Source of the DNA: Oscillibacter sp. UBA6647 | GTDB lineage: Bacteria > Bacillota > Clostridia > Oscillospirales > Oscillospiraceae | Assembly: GCA_002455655.1 (NCBI GenBank) | Contig: DKLF01000044.1 | Span: 1 to 60,361 of the forward strand | Length of the DNA stretch: 60,361 nt | Direction: 5' to 3' | Shown here: positions 25,045 through 33,762 of the stretch, piece after piece | Layout of the letters: every line of letters starts with the position of its first letter | Numbering within the stretch: the first letter of the stretch is position 1 | Translations under genes and position numbers: made by a program | Notes under the pieces: model-generated | The model's database searches: none | Told to the model about the DNA's origin: nothing | Seen by the model: the letters and a program-made list of their open reading frames with translations, nothing else

Positions 25045-26829
25045 ATGAAAAAAAGAGTTGCGGATACCATCATGGAAATCCTGGTGGAAAACGGAATCAC
25101 CACCTGTTTTGGCGTGGTGGGCGGCGGCGCCATGCATCTGGACAATGCGCTGGGACTGAACGACCAGATTGAAAAGGTGTTCAACCACCACGAGCAGGCC
25201 AGCGCCATGGCCGCCGAAGCCTATGCCAGAGTGACGGGAAAGATGGCGGCGGTTTGCGTTACGAGCGGCCCGGGCAGCACCAACGCCATCACCGGTGTCA
25301 TGGGTTGCTATCAGGACAGTCTGCCCATGCTGGTGATCAGCGGGCAGGTGCGGTATGAGACCACCATGGCTTCCGTGCCGGAGCTGAAGCTGCGCTATCG
25401 GGGCGTGCAGGAGTTTGATATTGTCAACTCCGTGCAGAACATGACGAAATACGCCGTGATGCTGCAGGACCCTCTTTCCGTGCGCCGTGAATTGCAAAAG
25501 GCCATTGATCTGGCCATGAACGGCCGTCGCGGCCCGGTGTGGATCGACGTGCCGCTGAACGTGCAGAGTACGCTGGTGGAGGAGTCGGAGCTGTATCCCG
25601 TCCAGCCCTGCACTGAAGTGCTGCTCACCATTTCCAAGGAGGAGATGGTGGAACTGCTGGCCACCCTGCGCAGCGCCAAACGCCCCTGCATTCTGGCAGG
25701 CAACGGCATTGCCAACAGCGGAAATCTGGCGGCCTTCCGGCAGTTTATGAAGGAAACTGGCGTTCCCGTCATCGCCGCCGCCATTGCAGGCGATGTGTGC
25801 TATCGGGAATACCCGCTGTATTTCGGACTCTCCGGCACCATCGGCCCCCGCCCCGGTAACTTCATTCTGCAAAATGCAGATGTGATCGTAAGCCTCGGCT
25901 GCCCGCTGGGCTTCAAAACCACCGGCTTTGCACAGGCGGACTTTGCCCCCAAGGCGAAAATCCTCATGGTAGACATTGACGACAACGAGTCCAGAAAGCC
26001 TGGCGTGCGGGTGTCCAAGCTCTATCAGAGCGATTTGAAGAACTTCTTTGCCGTGGCGCAGTCCGTGGATTGCAAGGTACCGGTGGCAGAGGACTGGGTT
26101 GCCTATTGCCGTCATCTCAAGGAGCATTTTTCCGTGTTTGAAGGCGCGGAGGGCGTGCAGCCGGAGGAGCGGGTCTGCTCCTATCAGTTCTGGAAGGAGT
26201 ACGAGAAGTACGAGCCGGGGGACAACATCTCTATTCTGGGCAACAACACCGCCAACAGCGCCAAGCTGCAGATTGGCGTGCTGAAAGAGCATCAGCGGAT
26301 TGTTGCCAATAACAACTGCGGATCCATGGGCGCTGATTTGCCGGAGACCGTGGGCGCTGCCATTGCCGTAAATCAACCGATTACTTGTCTCACGGGTGAC
26401 GGCAGTGTGATGATGAATTTGCAGGAGCTGCAAACCATCGCGCAGTATCATCTGCCGGTGAAGCTGGTAATTTTCGAAAATGATGGGTACAACGCCATTC
26501 GCCAGACGGCGAAGAACTTCTTCCACGGCATGGAGGTGGGATGCTCATCCAAGAGCGGCATCAGCTTCCCGTCCTTTGAAAAAATTGCCGATGTTTTTGG
26601 TTTCCCCTATCGCAAATGCAGCACCAATGCAGAACTGGGGGAGGCGCTGGAGTGGCTGTACGCCACGGAGGGCTACGCTCTGTTGGAGGTTTCCCAGCGC
26701 CTGGACGACCCGGTGAGTCCCAAGGTCATGTCCCGGCAAAGGGCGGACGGCACCTTTGAAACGCCGGCCCTGCAGGATATGTATCCCTTTATTGACAAAG
26801 CGGAATACGACTCCCTGATGCTCTGGTAA
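25045..26829 (+). CDS. Thiamine-diphosphate-dependent enzyme (acetolactate synthase-like)
   Basis: A 594-aa protein with the three-domain layout of acetolactate synthases. It has the catalytic-Glu segment VFNHHEQASAMAAEAYAR near residue 50, VCVTSGPGSTNAITG near 73, and the ThDP/Mg motif from GDGSVMMNLQELQ near 452 to FENDGYNAIRQ. Housekeeping IlvB is unlikely from its position inside a sugar operon. Such enzymes in glycan clusters (for example YerE, which acts on a CDP-4-keto-3,6-dideoxyhexose) attach a two-carbon branch from pyruvate to a keto sugar. Whether the substrate here is the CDP sugar or a nonulosonate precursor is unknown. Confidence 0.8.
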   Translation: MKKRVADTIMEILVENGITTCFGVVGGGAMHLDNALGLNDQIEKVFNHHEQASAMAAEAYARVTGKMAAVCVTSGPGSTNAITGVMGCYQDSLPMLVISGQVRYETTMASVPELKLRYRGVQEFDIVNSVQNMTKYAVMLQDPLSVRRELQKAIDLAMNGRRGPVWIDVPLNVQSTLVEESELYPVQPCTEVLLTISKEEMVELLATLRSAKRPCILAGNGIANSGNLAAFRQFMKETGVPVIAAAIAGDVCYREYPLYFGLSGTIGPRPGNFILQNADVIVSLGCPLGFKTTGFAQADFAPKAKILMVDIDDNESRKPGVRVSKLYQSDLKNFFAVAQSVDCKVPVAEDWVAYCRHLKEHFSVFEGAEGVQPEERVCSYQFWKEYEKYEPGDNISILGNNTANSAKLQIGVLKEHQRIVANNNCGSMGADLPETVGAAIAVNQPITCLTGDGSVMMNLQELQTIAQYHLPVKLVIFENDGYNAIRQTAKNFFHGMEVGCSSKSGISFPSFEKIADVFGFPYRKCSTNAELGEALEWLYATEGYALLEVSQRLDDPVSPKVMSRQRADGTFETPALQDMYPFIDKAEYDSLMLW

Positions 26830-26845
26830 GAAACGAGGAATTAGA

Positions 26846-27841
26846 ATGAAAAAGGTACTGGTTGTCGGCATGGGCTCCATGGGAAAACGACGAGCCCGCC
26901 TGTTGAAACAGATCGACCCGGAGATGGTGGTGTGCGGGGTAGACGCCAATCCCCAGCGAGCAGAGGAATCTCTGGGCAGGGAGTTTGATGTCTCCTACGT
27001 GGATTTGGAGGCGGGAATTCGGGAATTTCAGCCGGATGCGGCCATTGTTTCTACCTCTCCGGCCTCTCACCATCGCATCATTCCCACGCTGTTGCAGCAT
27101 GGACTCCATGTGTTCACGGAGCTGAATCTCATCTCTGACGGCTACGAGGAAATGATGGCGCTTGCGGCGGAAAAAAACCGCAAGTTATTTCTCTCCTCCA
27201 CGTTTCTGTATCGCAGAGATGTGCAGTATATCCAGCAGGCTGTGAATGGAAAAAAGGTGAACTACCACTATCATTCCGGCCAGTTTCTGCCGGATTGGCA
27301 CCCTTGGGAGAGCTATAAAAATTTTTTCGTAAGCAATGCCGCCACTGATGGCTGCAGAGAAATCTTTGCCATAGACATGCCTTGGATTCTTTCTGTCATG
27401 GGGCCTGTCAAGGAGATTTCCGTGCTGTGCGGCAATCTGACGGATCTGGAAATCCGGTATCCGGACAACTATCTGTTGCAGATGGTGCATGAAAACGGCA
27501 CAAAGGGCACCATCGCCGTGGACATTGTGTCCCGCAAGGCGGTTCGTTCGCTGGAGGCCTACTCCCAGGAACTGTATCTTAAGTGGGAGGGCAACCCCAA
27601 CGAGCTGTATTCCTGTAATCTGGAAACCAAAGCCATGGAGCAGATCAAAACCTATGACGAGGTGGAGCGGAACCAGGGCTACCGGAATAACCAGAACATC
27701 ATCGAAAATGCCTATGAGGAGGAGCTTCGCACCTTCTTTGGTGTCATCGAGGGAACGGCGACGCCGCGGTATACCTTTGCGGACGACAAGAAAACGCTGG
27801 CACTGATCGACCAAATTGAGGCGCAGGCCAGAATGGTTTAG
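26846..27841 (+). CDS. Gfo/Idh/MocA-family oxidoreductase with atypical active site
   Basis: A 331-aa protein with an N-terminal Rossmann motif (KVLVVGMGSMGKRRARLL) and the Gfo/Idh/MocA fold. The usual catalytic EKP is replaced by TELN (HVFTELNLISDGY near residue 93), so the lysine is missing. It may use another residue or may not be a classical dehydrogenase. It is followed at 12 nt by a second Gfo/Idh gene that keeps EKP, so the two may work in one pathway or as a heteromer. Confidence 0.82.
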   Translation: MKKVLVVGMGSMGKRRARLLKQIDPEMVVCGVDANPQRAEESLGREFDVSYVDLEAGIREFQPDAAIVSTSPASHHRIIPTLLQHGLHVFTELNLISDGYEEMMALAAEKNRKLFLSSTFLYRRDVQYIQQAVNGKKVNYHYHSGQFLPDWHPWESYKNFFVSNAATDGCREIFAIDMPWILSVMGPVKEISVLCGNLTDLEIRYPDNYLLQMVHENGTKGTIAVDIVSRKAVRSLEAYSQELYLKWEGNPNELYSCNLETKAMEQIKTYDEVERNQGYRNNQNIIENAYEEELRTFFGVIEGTATPRYTFADDKKTLALIDQIEAQARMV

Positions 27842-27853
27842 GGGCGAGCAACA

Positions 27854-28798
27854 ATGAAGATCTGTTTTGTGGGGCTTGGCTCCATCGGAAAGCGACATTT
27901 TGAAAATCTGATTGCGTATGGAAAGCAGCACGGCCTCCCTCTGGAAGTGCACGCTCTGCGAAGCAGTCACAGCCAGCAGCCCCTCCCGCCGTTTGTGGAG
28001 CAGCATCTTAGCCGACAGGTTTCCGATGCAGGCGAGCTGGATGAACGCTACGATGCCATCTTTATCACCAATCCCACCTATCTCCACTATGAAACCTTGA
28101 TGCAGTTGGGCAATCGGTCGCGGTATTTCTTTCTGGAAAAGCCGGTGTTTGACCGGCTGGACGTGGATTTGCCCGCCATTCCCTTTGTGCCGGATGCCGT
28201 GTGCTATGTGGCCGCGCCCTTGCGGCACTGCGCCGTTTTGCAAACGTTGAAGCGTCTGGTGCCGCCGCAGGATGTCTACTGCGCCCGCGCCATGTGCTCT
28301 TCCTATCTGCCGGATTGGCGGCCGGGCGTGGATTACCGCAAGGTGTACAGCTCCAAAAAGGAAGAGGGGGGCGGTGTGTGCATCGACCTCATTCACGAGT
28401 GGGATTATCTCACCGACTTCTTCGGTTTTCCGCTCGAAAGTCACCTGCTCGCCGGCACCTTCTCCGATCTGGAGATCACCAGCGAGGACTTGGCGGTGTA
28501 TATCGCGCGGTATCCGGACAAGCTGGTGGAGCTGCATCTGGACTATTTTGGGCGGGAGACCCGACGGGGAATCGAGCTGTTCACCAAAGAACGCACCATT
28601 TACGGCGACATTACCAATGCCCGTATTTCTTTTTCCGACGGCACGCCCCCCATCGACTGCTGGGAGGAACACAACGCAATGTATGAAAACGAGATGGCCT
28701 ATTTTCTGCCTCTGGTCTTGCAGCAGGCGCCCCGCACCATGAACAGCATCGACCATGCCATGCGGGTGATGAAATTAGCACAGGGAGAACACGCATGA
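27854..28798 (+). CDS. Gfo/Idh/MocA-family oxidoreductase
   Basis: A 314-aa oxidoreductase with KICFVGLGSIGKRHFENL at the start, the conserved active-site segment FFLEKPVFDRL near residue 93, and the HEW segment (DLIHEWDYLTDFFGFP) near 180 that carries the second catalytic-type His. It probably oxidises or reduces a keto or amino sugar intermediate. It overlaps the next gene by ATGA. Confidence 0.85.
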   Translation: MKICFVGLGSIGKRHFENLIAYGKQHGLPLEVHALRSSHSQQPLPPFVEQHLSRQVSDAGELDERYDAIFITNPTYLHYETLMQLGNRSRYFFLEKPVFDRLDVDLPAIPFVPDAVCYVAAPLRHCAVLQTLKRLVPPQDVYCARAMCSSYLPDWRPGVDYRKVYSSKKEEGGGVCIDLIHEWDYLTDFFGFPLESHLLAGTFSDLEITSEDLAVYIARYPDKLVELHLDYFGRETRRGIELFTKERTIYGDITNARISFSDGTPPIDCWEEHNAMYENEMAYFLPLVLQQAPRTMNSIDHAMRVMKLAQGEHA

Positions 28799-29676
28799 AA
28801 CAGATTTTCTTGACCGGCGCGGGCCCCAGAGGGTTCATCGGCCGCAATCTTAAAGAGTATCTGGCAGGGGAGTACCACCTGCTGACCCCCTCCAGCCAGG
28901 AGCTGAATTTATACGATTACGACGCGGTGGCGCGATACATGGACAGCCATCAGATCTCCCACATCATCCACAGCGCCAACCACAGCCCAGTCCACTGCGG
29001 CTTGGAAAATGCCATGCAGTATGACCTGCAGATGTACTATCATCTGCAAAAGTTTGCCCCCATGGTGGACAAAATGCTCTACTTCGGCAGCGGCGCGGAG
29101 TACGACAAGCGGACGGACGTATCCATGGTGCGGGAGGAGCAGATCGGCGAAACCGTACCCGCGGACTACTACGGCCTGTATAAATACATCCTCAACGAGG
29201 ACGCGAGAAAATCCAAGAACATCTACAATCTGCGGCTGTTCGGCATTTTCGGGAAATACGAAAACTGGGAGCTGAAATTTCTCTCCAACCTCTGCTGCAA
29301 GGCGGTGTTCGGTCTGCCGATGACGGTGCGGCAAAATTGCAAGTTTGACTTTTTGTACATCGACGATTTCCCGGCCATGGTGAAATGGGCGCTGGAAAGC
29401 GACCTGCGCTATCACGACTATAACATCTGCACCGGTCAGCCGGTGGAGTTGGTGGAGCTGGCGGAGCTGGTGCGCAAGGTCAGCGGCAAGGATCTGGAGT
29501 TGACCGTTTTAAAGGACGGCTGGAATCTGGAGTACACCGGAAGCAATGCGCGGTTGCTGGCGGAATATCCATCGGTTCACTATACCAAAATGGAGCAGGC
29601 CATTGCGGAGCTGTATGCCTATTACGCGTCCATTAAAGATACCATTGACCTCAATAAACTAACAAAAAGCCGCTGA
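28795..29676 (+). CDS. NAD-dependent epimerase/dehydratase family protein
   Basis: A 293-aa extended SDR with a slightly altered nucleotide-binding loop (FLTGAGPRGFIGRNL), a FGSGAEYDK segment and the Y-x3-K pair in YYGLYKYILNEDARK near residue 125. It resembles GDP-fucose synthase-type epimerase/reductases more than dehydratases. The start overlaps the previous stop as ATGA. Third redox enzyme in a row between the ThDP gene and legC, so probably a dedicated sugar-tailoring step. Confidence 0.8.
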   Translation: MKQIFLTGAGPRGFIGRNLKEYLAGEYHLLTPSSQELNLYDYDAVARYMDSHQISHIIHSANHSPVHCGLENAMQYDLQMYYHLQKFAPMVDKMLYFGSGAEYDKRTDVSMVREEQIGETVPADYYGLYKYILNEDARKSKNIYNLRLFGIFGKYENWELKFLSNLCCKAVFGLPMTVRQNCKFDFLYIDDFPAMVKWALESDLRYHDYNICTGQPVELVELAELVRKVSGKDLELTVLKDGWNLEYTGSNARLLAEYPSVHYTKMEQAIAELYAYYASIKDTIDLNKLTKSR

Positions 29677-29703
29677 GATCGGCCAAGACAGGAGTGTACA
29701 AGC

Positions 29704-30864
29704 ATGGGTCATTTTATTCCGTTGTCCATCCCCAATTTGAATGGAAATGAAGAGAAGTATGTGGTAGAGGCCGTGCGATCCCAGTGGGTTTCCACCGCAG
29801 GAGGCAGCATTAAGGAGTTTGAGGAAAAATTTGGCGCTTATCTGGGCATGGACACGGCCTGTGCCTGTCAGTCCGGCTCCGCCGGTCTGCATCTGTGCCT
29901 GCGTCATTTCGGCGTGGGGCCGGAGGACATCGTTCTTGTCCCCACCCTGACCTTCGTCGCCACCGTCAACGCCGTGATGTATCAGTCCGCCACCCCGGTG
30001 TTTTTTGACTGTGACGAGCATCTTTGCATGGATGCAAAACAGATTCAGACGTACATTGACGCCCGTTGCACCTTTGCACAGGGCGCTTTGACCGAGACCG
30101 AAAGCGGCAAAACCGTGAAAGCCATTGTGCCTGTTCATGTGTTCGGCGACCTGTGCGACATGGACGCCATCATGGACATTGCGGAGAAGTACCATCTGGT
30201 GGTCATCGAGGATGCCACCGAGGCGCTGGGCTCCGTGGTCAGCCACGGCCGCTATGCGGGAAAGCAGGCCGGTACCATCGCTCATGCCAGCGTGTTCTCC
30301 TTCAACGGCAACAAGATCATCACCACCGGTGGCGGCGGCATGGTGGTCTCCAACGACCCGGCCACGGTGGAGCATATCCGCTACCTCTCCCAACAGGCCA
30401 AGGACGATGTGATGTATTTCGTCCACGAGGAGTACGGCTATAACTACCGCATGACCAATTTGCAGGCGGCACTGGGGCTTGCCCAGCTGGAACAGTTGGA
30501 GGGTTTTCTGGAGACTAAGCGGAAAAACTATGCGCTCTATCAAAGCCTGCTGAAGGACGACCCCACGGGAACCATTCTGCCCTTTGGCGCGGAGCAGGCC
30601 AACGATTGGTTCTACTCTTTTTGCCTGCACACCCCCTCGGCGGAAAAACGGGACGCTCTGCTGCAGTATCTGAACCAGAATCAGGTGCAGGTGCGGCCGA
30701 TTTGGAAGCTGAACCACCTGCAAACGCCTTTCCGAGGCTATTTTGCCATGCCCACCCCCAAGGCGGAGGATTTCTATGCCCGCATCGTCAATCTGCCTTG
30801 CAGCACCAATCTTTCGGAGGAGGATGTGCGGGCGGTGTGCACGCTTATCGGGGCGTTCGCCTAA
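29704..30864 (+). CDS. legC: LegC-family PLP aminotransferase
   Basis: A 386-aa DegT/DnrJ/EryC1-type sugar aminotransferase: IPLSIPNLNGNEEKYVVEAV and SQWVSTAGGSIKEFE at the N-terminus, LVPTLTFVATVNAV near 80, and the PLP-lysine segment SFNGNKIITTGGGG near 201. These match LegC, which aminates C4 of the LegB product. Following legB (with five genes between) and preceding neuB and neuC, it supports a legionaminic-type pathway. Confidence 0.92.
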   Translation: MGHFIPLSIPNLNGNEEKYVVEAVRSQWVSTAGGSIKEFEEKFGAYLGMDTACACQSGSAGLHLCLRHFGVGPEDIVLVPTLTFVATVNAVMYQSATPVFFDCDEHLCMDAKQIQTYIDARCTFAQGALTETESGKTVKAIVPVHVFGDLCDMDAIMDIAEKYHLVVIEDATEALGSVVSHGRYAGKQAGTIAHASVFSFNGNKIITTGGGGMVVSNDPATVEHIRYLSQQAKDDVMYFVHEEYGYNYRMTNLQAALGLAQLEQLEGFLETKRKNYALYQSLLKDDPTGTILPFGAEQANDWFYSFCLHTPSAEKRDALLQYLNQNQVQVRPIWKLNHLQTPFRGYFAMPTPKAEDFYARIVNLPCSTNLSEEDVRAVCTLIGAFA

Positions 30865-30885
30865 ATCCTGAGAAGGAGAAGGAAC

Positions 30886-31947
30886 ATGGAACTTTCAAAG
30901 CTGTGTGTCCGTCCAAACTGCACGGTGAATCAGGCGGTCAAGTGCATTGACGAAGGCGGCAAAAAGATGATTTTCGTGGTGGATGACGCCCGGACGCTTC
31001 TGGGCATTTTCACCGACGGAGATATGCGGCGGTATATGCTGGCCAAGGGGGATTTCACCGCCCCTGTGGGCGCGGTAATGAATAAAACGCCCGTTACTTA
31101 CCCCGTGAAGCAAAAGGCGGACGCCTTGGAAAGCATGGAGCGGGAGAAGTGCGTCGGTATTCCGCTGGTGGACGAGCAGGGGCGGCTGGCAGACGCCATT
31201 TTTTGGAACGACCTGCCCGGCGAAGCTCCCATCCACCGGTTTCAAAAGCCCCTGCCTGTGATCATGATGGCAGGGGGGAAGGGGACGCGGCTGTATCCCT
31301 ATACCAAGGTACTACCCAAGCCCCTCATCCCCATCGGGGAGCTTCCCATCGCCGAGCATATTATGAATCGTTTCTATGCTTACGGCAGCGAGGACTTCCA
31401 TCTTATCATCAACTATAAAAAAAGCATGATTAAGGCCTATTTCAACGACGTTCCCCACCCTTATCAGGTGCATTATGTGGACGAGTCGGAGTTTTTGGGT
31501 ACCGGTGGCGGACTGTCCCTTTTGAAGGGACAGATTCACGACACCGCCATCGTCACCAACTGCGACATTCTGCTGGACTGCGATTACTCCTGCATTTACG
31601 ACTACCACAAAGCGTCCGGCAATGTAATCACCATTGTCTCCGCTATGAAGAATGTCACGATTCCATACGGCGTGATCCGTATGCGGGAAAACGGACAGAT
31701 CGCCGCCATGCAGGAAAAGCCGGAATTTTCCTATCTGGTGAATACGGGGATTTATTTCATTGAGCCCCGCGTGATTGAGGAACTGGAGGAAAACCGCTTC
31801 ATCGGGATGCCGGAGGTGGCGGAAGCGTACATCCAAAAGGACCTTCCGGTGGGCGCCTATCCCATCAGTGAAAAGAGCTGGATGGATATGGGGCAGATGG
31901 AGCAGATGGAGCAGATGTGCCGTCAGCTGGGCGTGAGTATGTCATAG
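30886..31947 (+). CDS. CBS-domain sugar nucleotidyltransferase (PtmE-like)
   Basis: A 353-aa protein with two N-terminal CBS repeats (residues about 1-115; GIFTDGDMRRYM is typical) and a C-terminal NTP_transferase domain (VIMMAGGKGTRLYP, then KVLPKPLIPIGELPIAEHI). This is the layout of PtmE, which in Campylobacter makes the GDP-amino sugar feeding LegB. It suggests a GDP-linked entry into the nonulosonate route. The CBS pair may sense adenine nucleotides. Activity on glucosamine phosphates is inferred from the family. Confidence 0.87.
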   Translation: MELSKLCVRPNCTVNQAVKCIDEGGKKMIFVVDDARTLLGIFTDGDMRRYMLAKGDFTAPVGAVMNKTPVTYPVKQKADALESMEREKCVGIPLVDEQGRLADAIFWNDLPGEAPIHRFQKPLPVIMMAGGKGTRLYPYTKVLPKPLIPIGELPIAEHIMNRFYAYGSEDFHLIINYKKSMIKAYFNDVPHPYQVHYVDESEFLGTGGGLSLLKGQIHDTAIVTNCDILLDCDYSCIYDYHKASGNVITIVSAMKNVTIPYGVIRMRENGQIAAMQEKPEFSYLVNTGIYFIEPRVIEELEENRFIGMPEVAEAYIQKDLPVGAYPISEKSWMDMGQMEQMEQMCRQLGVSMS

Positions 31948-31987
31948 GAGGGTTGGAAAAATTGACTGTGCAGGAGGAACTGCTGCG

Positions 31988-32749
31988 ATGAAAATGATTT
32001 TTATGGGAAGAAAGCAAAGTGGCGCAGAAATGCTTTCATGGACAATCTCTCAGGGCGTGGAGATTGTAGGCGTTGTCACAGACGCTCACATTCCCTCGTC
32101 GCCCACGATGGCTGTGGCAAAAAAGCATGATCTCCGTCTGATGTCCATGGAAGAGGCAGAGGAGGAAATGGGCCGGGATGAGAACTTTGCGGATGTGGTC
32201 GTCTCCTATTTGTTTTGGAGAAAATTAAAGCATCCTCTGATCGATGTGCCCCAATATGGCTGCATTAATTTTCATCCTGCCATTTTACCGGACTATCGCG
32301 GACTTGCAGGCTACAACGTTGCCATTTTAAACAAGTTGCCGGAATGGGGAGCGACCGCGCACTATGTAGATGCGTCAATCGACACCGGCTCTATTATCCG
32401 CGTGTATCGCTTTCACTTCGATTATCGCTTTGAAACAGCCTTCTCTTTAGAGAAGAAAACCCTGCTTTTGCAGCAGGACCTTTACAGAAGCGTCGTTGCA
32501 GACGTGATAGAAAAGGGTCGGCTGGAGGCCCAAAGACAAAGCCGTGAGAGCGGCCTGTATATTAATAAATTCCAGATGCTGGAAATGATGAGAGTTCTGC
32601 CAGGTGATGATGTGGATACGAAGATTCAGGCCTTCTGGTTCCCCCCGTATTCAGGGGCTTATGTTGAGATCGGGGGAAAACAATATACGCTGGTCAATGA
32701 TTTTATTTTGAACGGCCTTGCCGGTGAAACCCAGACATTTCAGAAATAA
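31988..32749 (+). CDS. Sugar N-formyltransferase
   Basis: A 253-aa protein of the methionyl-tRNA formyltransferase fold. It carries the catalytic Asn/His motif INFHPAILPDYRGLAGYNV near residue 93 and the downstream Asp region ASIDTGSIIRVYRF near 127. Enzymes such as WlaRD, VioF and FdtF use 10-formyl-tetrahydrofolate to formylate amino sugars. It sits between the nucleotidyltransferase and neuB, where a LegH-type N-acetyltransferase would be expected, and no LegH is present. It could place a formyl group on the C4 amine that becomes N7 of the nonulosonate. More AT-rich than its neighbours. RBS: GGAGG 10 nt upstream. Confidence 0.83.
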   Translation: MKMIFMGRKQSGAEMLSWTISQGVEIVGVVTDAHIPSSPTMAVAKKHDLRLMSMEEAEEEMGRDENFADVVVSYLFWRKLKHPLIDVPQYGCINFHPAILPDYRGLAGYNVAILNKLPEWGATAHYVDASIDTGSIIRVYRFHFDYRFETAFSLEKKTLLLQQDLYRSVVADVIEKGRLEAQRQSRESGLYINKFQMLEMMRVLPGDDVDTKIQAFWFPPYSGAYVEIGGKQYTLVNDFILNGLAGETQTFQK

Positions 32750-32760
32750 CGAGGGATATC

Positions 32761-33762
32761 ATGCCAAATAACATTTTAATTATTGCGGAAGCCGGTGTAA
32801 ATCATAACGGTTCCCTCGAGCTGGCTTGTAAACTGGTGGATGTGGCAAAACAAGCGGGCGCGGATATTGTCAAATTTCAAACCTTTAAGGCGGAAAACCT
32901 TGTAACAAAAAGTGCCAAAAGAGCAGCCTATCAAATTGAAAACACCAAAAATGATGACAGCCAATTTTCCATGCTGAAAAGCTTGGAATTAAAACCCGAG
33001 GAGTATATTCAACTGCAAAGTTACTGCGCCTCCATCGGCATCGCCTTTCTCTCCACGCCCTTTGATGGCGACAGCATCGCATTTCTGGAAACGCTGGACA
33101 TGCCCTTTTGGAAAATCCCGTCTGGGGAGATCACCAACTATCCCTATCTGCGCCAGCTGGCGCAAACGGGAAAGCCGGTGGTGCTGTCCACCGGCATGTC
33201 CACGCTGGTGGAAATCCAGACGGCGGTAGCGTTGCTGAAACGGTTCGGCACGCCGGAAATCACCCTGCTCCACTGCAACACGGAGTACCCAACCCCCATG
33301 GAGGACGTGAACCTGTCCGCTATGGCAACCATTTCCAAGGCCACCGGGCTGCCCGTGGGCTATTCTGACCATACGCAGGGAATCGAAGTGCCCATTGCCG
33401 CAGTTGCTATGGGCGCCGTGGTCATCGAAAAGCACTTCACATTGGACAAAACCATGGACGGCCCCGACCACAAGGCCAGCCTCTCACCGGAGGAGCTGAC
33501 CGCCATGGTTTGCGCCATCCGCAATATTGAAAAAGCCATGGGAACAGGGGAGAAGCGCCCCAGTGCTTCGGAGGAGAAAAACCTGCCCATCGCGCGGAAA
33601 AGCATCGTGGCAAAACGGGCCATCGCCAGAGGCGAGGTCTTTGCCGAGGAAAATCTGACCACAAAGCGGCCCGGCACCGGCTGTTCCCCCATGCTTTGGG
33701 AAACAGTGCTGGGTCAGCGGGCTGCGCGAGATTATACTGAGGATGAGTTGATCGAGGTATGA
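32761..33762 (+). CDS. neuB: Nonulosonate synthase, NeuB/LegI family
   Basis: A 333-aa synthase that condenses phosphoenolpyruvate with a six-carbon sugar to give a nine-carbon acid. NeuB motifs are all present: IIAEAGVNHNGSLELACKLV at the start, VKFQTFKAENLVT near 39, LSTPFDGDS, KIPSGEITNYPYL near 118, HCNTEYPTP near 178, GYSDHTQGIEVPIAA and EKHFTLDKTMDGPDH near 223. The last 70 residues form an antifreeze-like SAF domain (KSIVAKRAIARGE). It overlaps neuC by ATGA. Confidence 0.95.
   Translation: MPNNILIIAEAGVNHNGSLELACKLVDVAKQAGADIVKFQTFKAENLVTKSAKRAAYQIENTKNDDSQFSMLKSLELKPEEYIQLQSYCASIGIAFLSTPFDGDSIAFLETLDMPFWKIPSGEITNYPYLRQLAQTGKPVVLSTGMSTLVEIQTAVALLKRFGTPEITLLHCNTEYPTPMEDVNLSAMATISKATGLPVGYSDHTQGIEVPIAAVAMGAVVIEKHFTLDKTMDGPDHKASLSPEELTAMVCAIRNIEKAMGTGEKRPSASEEKNLPIARKSIVAKRAIARGEVFAEENLTTKRPGTGCSPMLWETVLGQRAARDYTEDELIEV

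Noticed and set aside
24562..26526. 654-codon minus-strand frame opposite legB and the ThDP gene
   Set aside because: Shadow frame; low-complexity His/Gly/Leu-rich translation opposite well-recognised genes.
27185..28756. 523-codon minus-strand frame
   Set aside because: Lies entirely opposite two Gfo/Idh genes whose motifs are clear.
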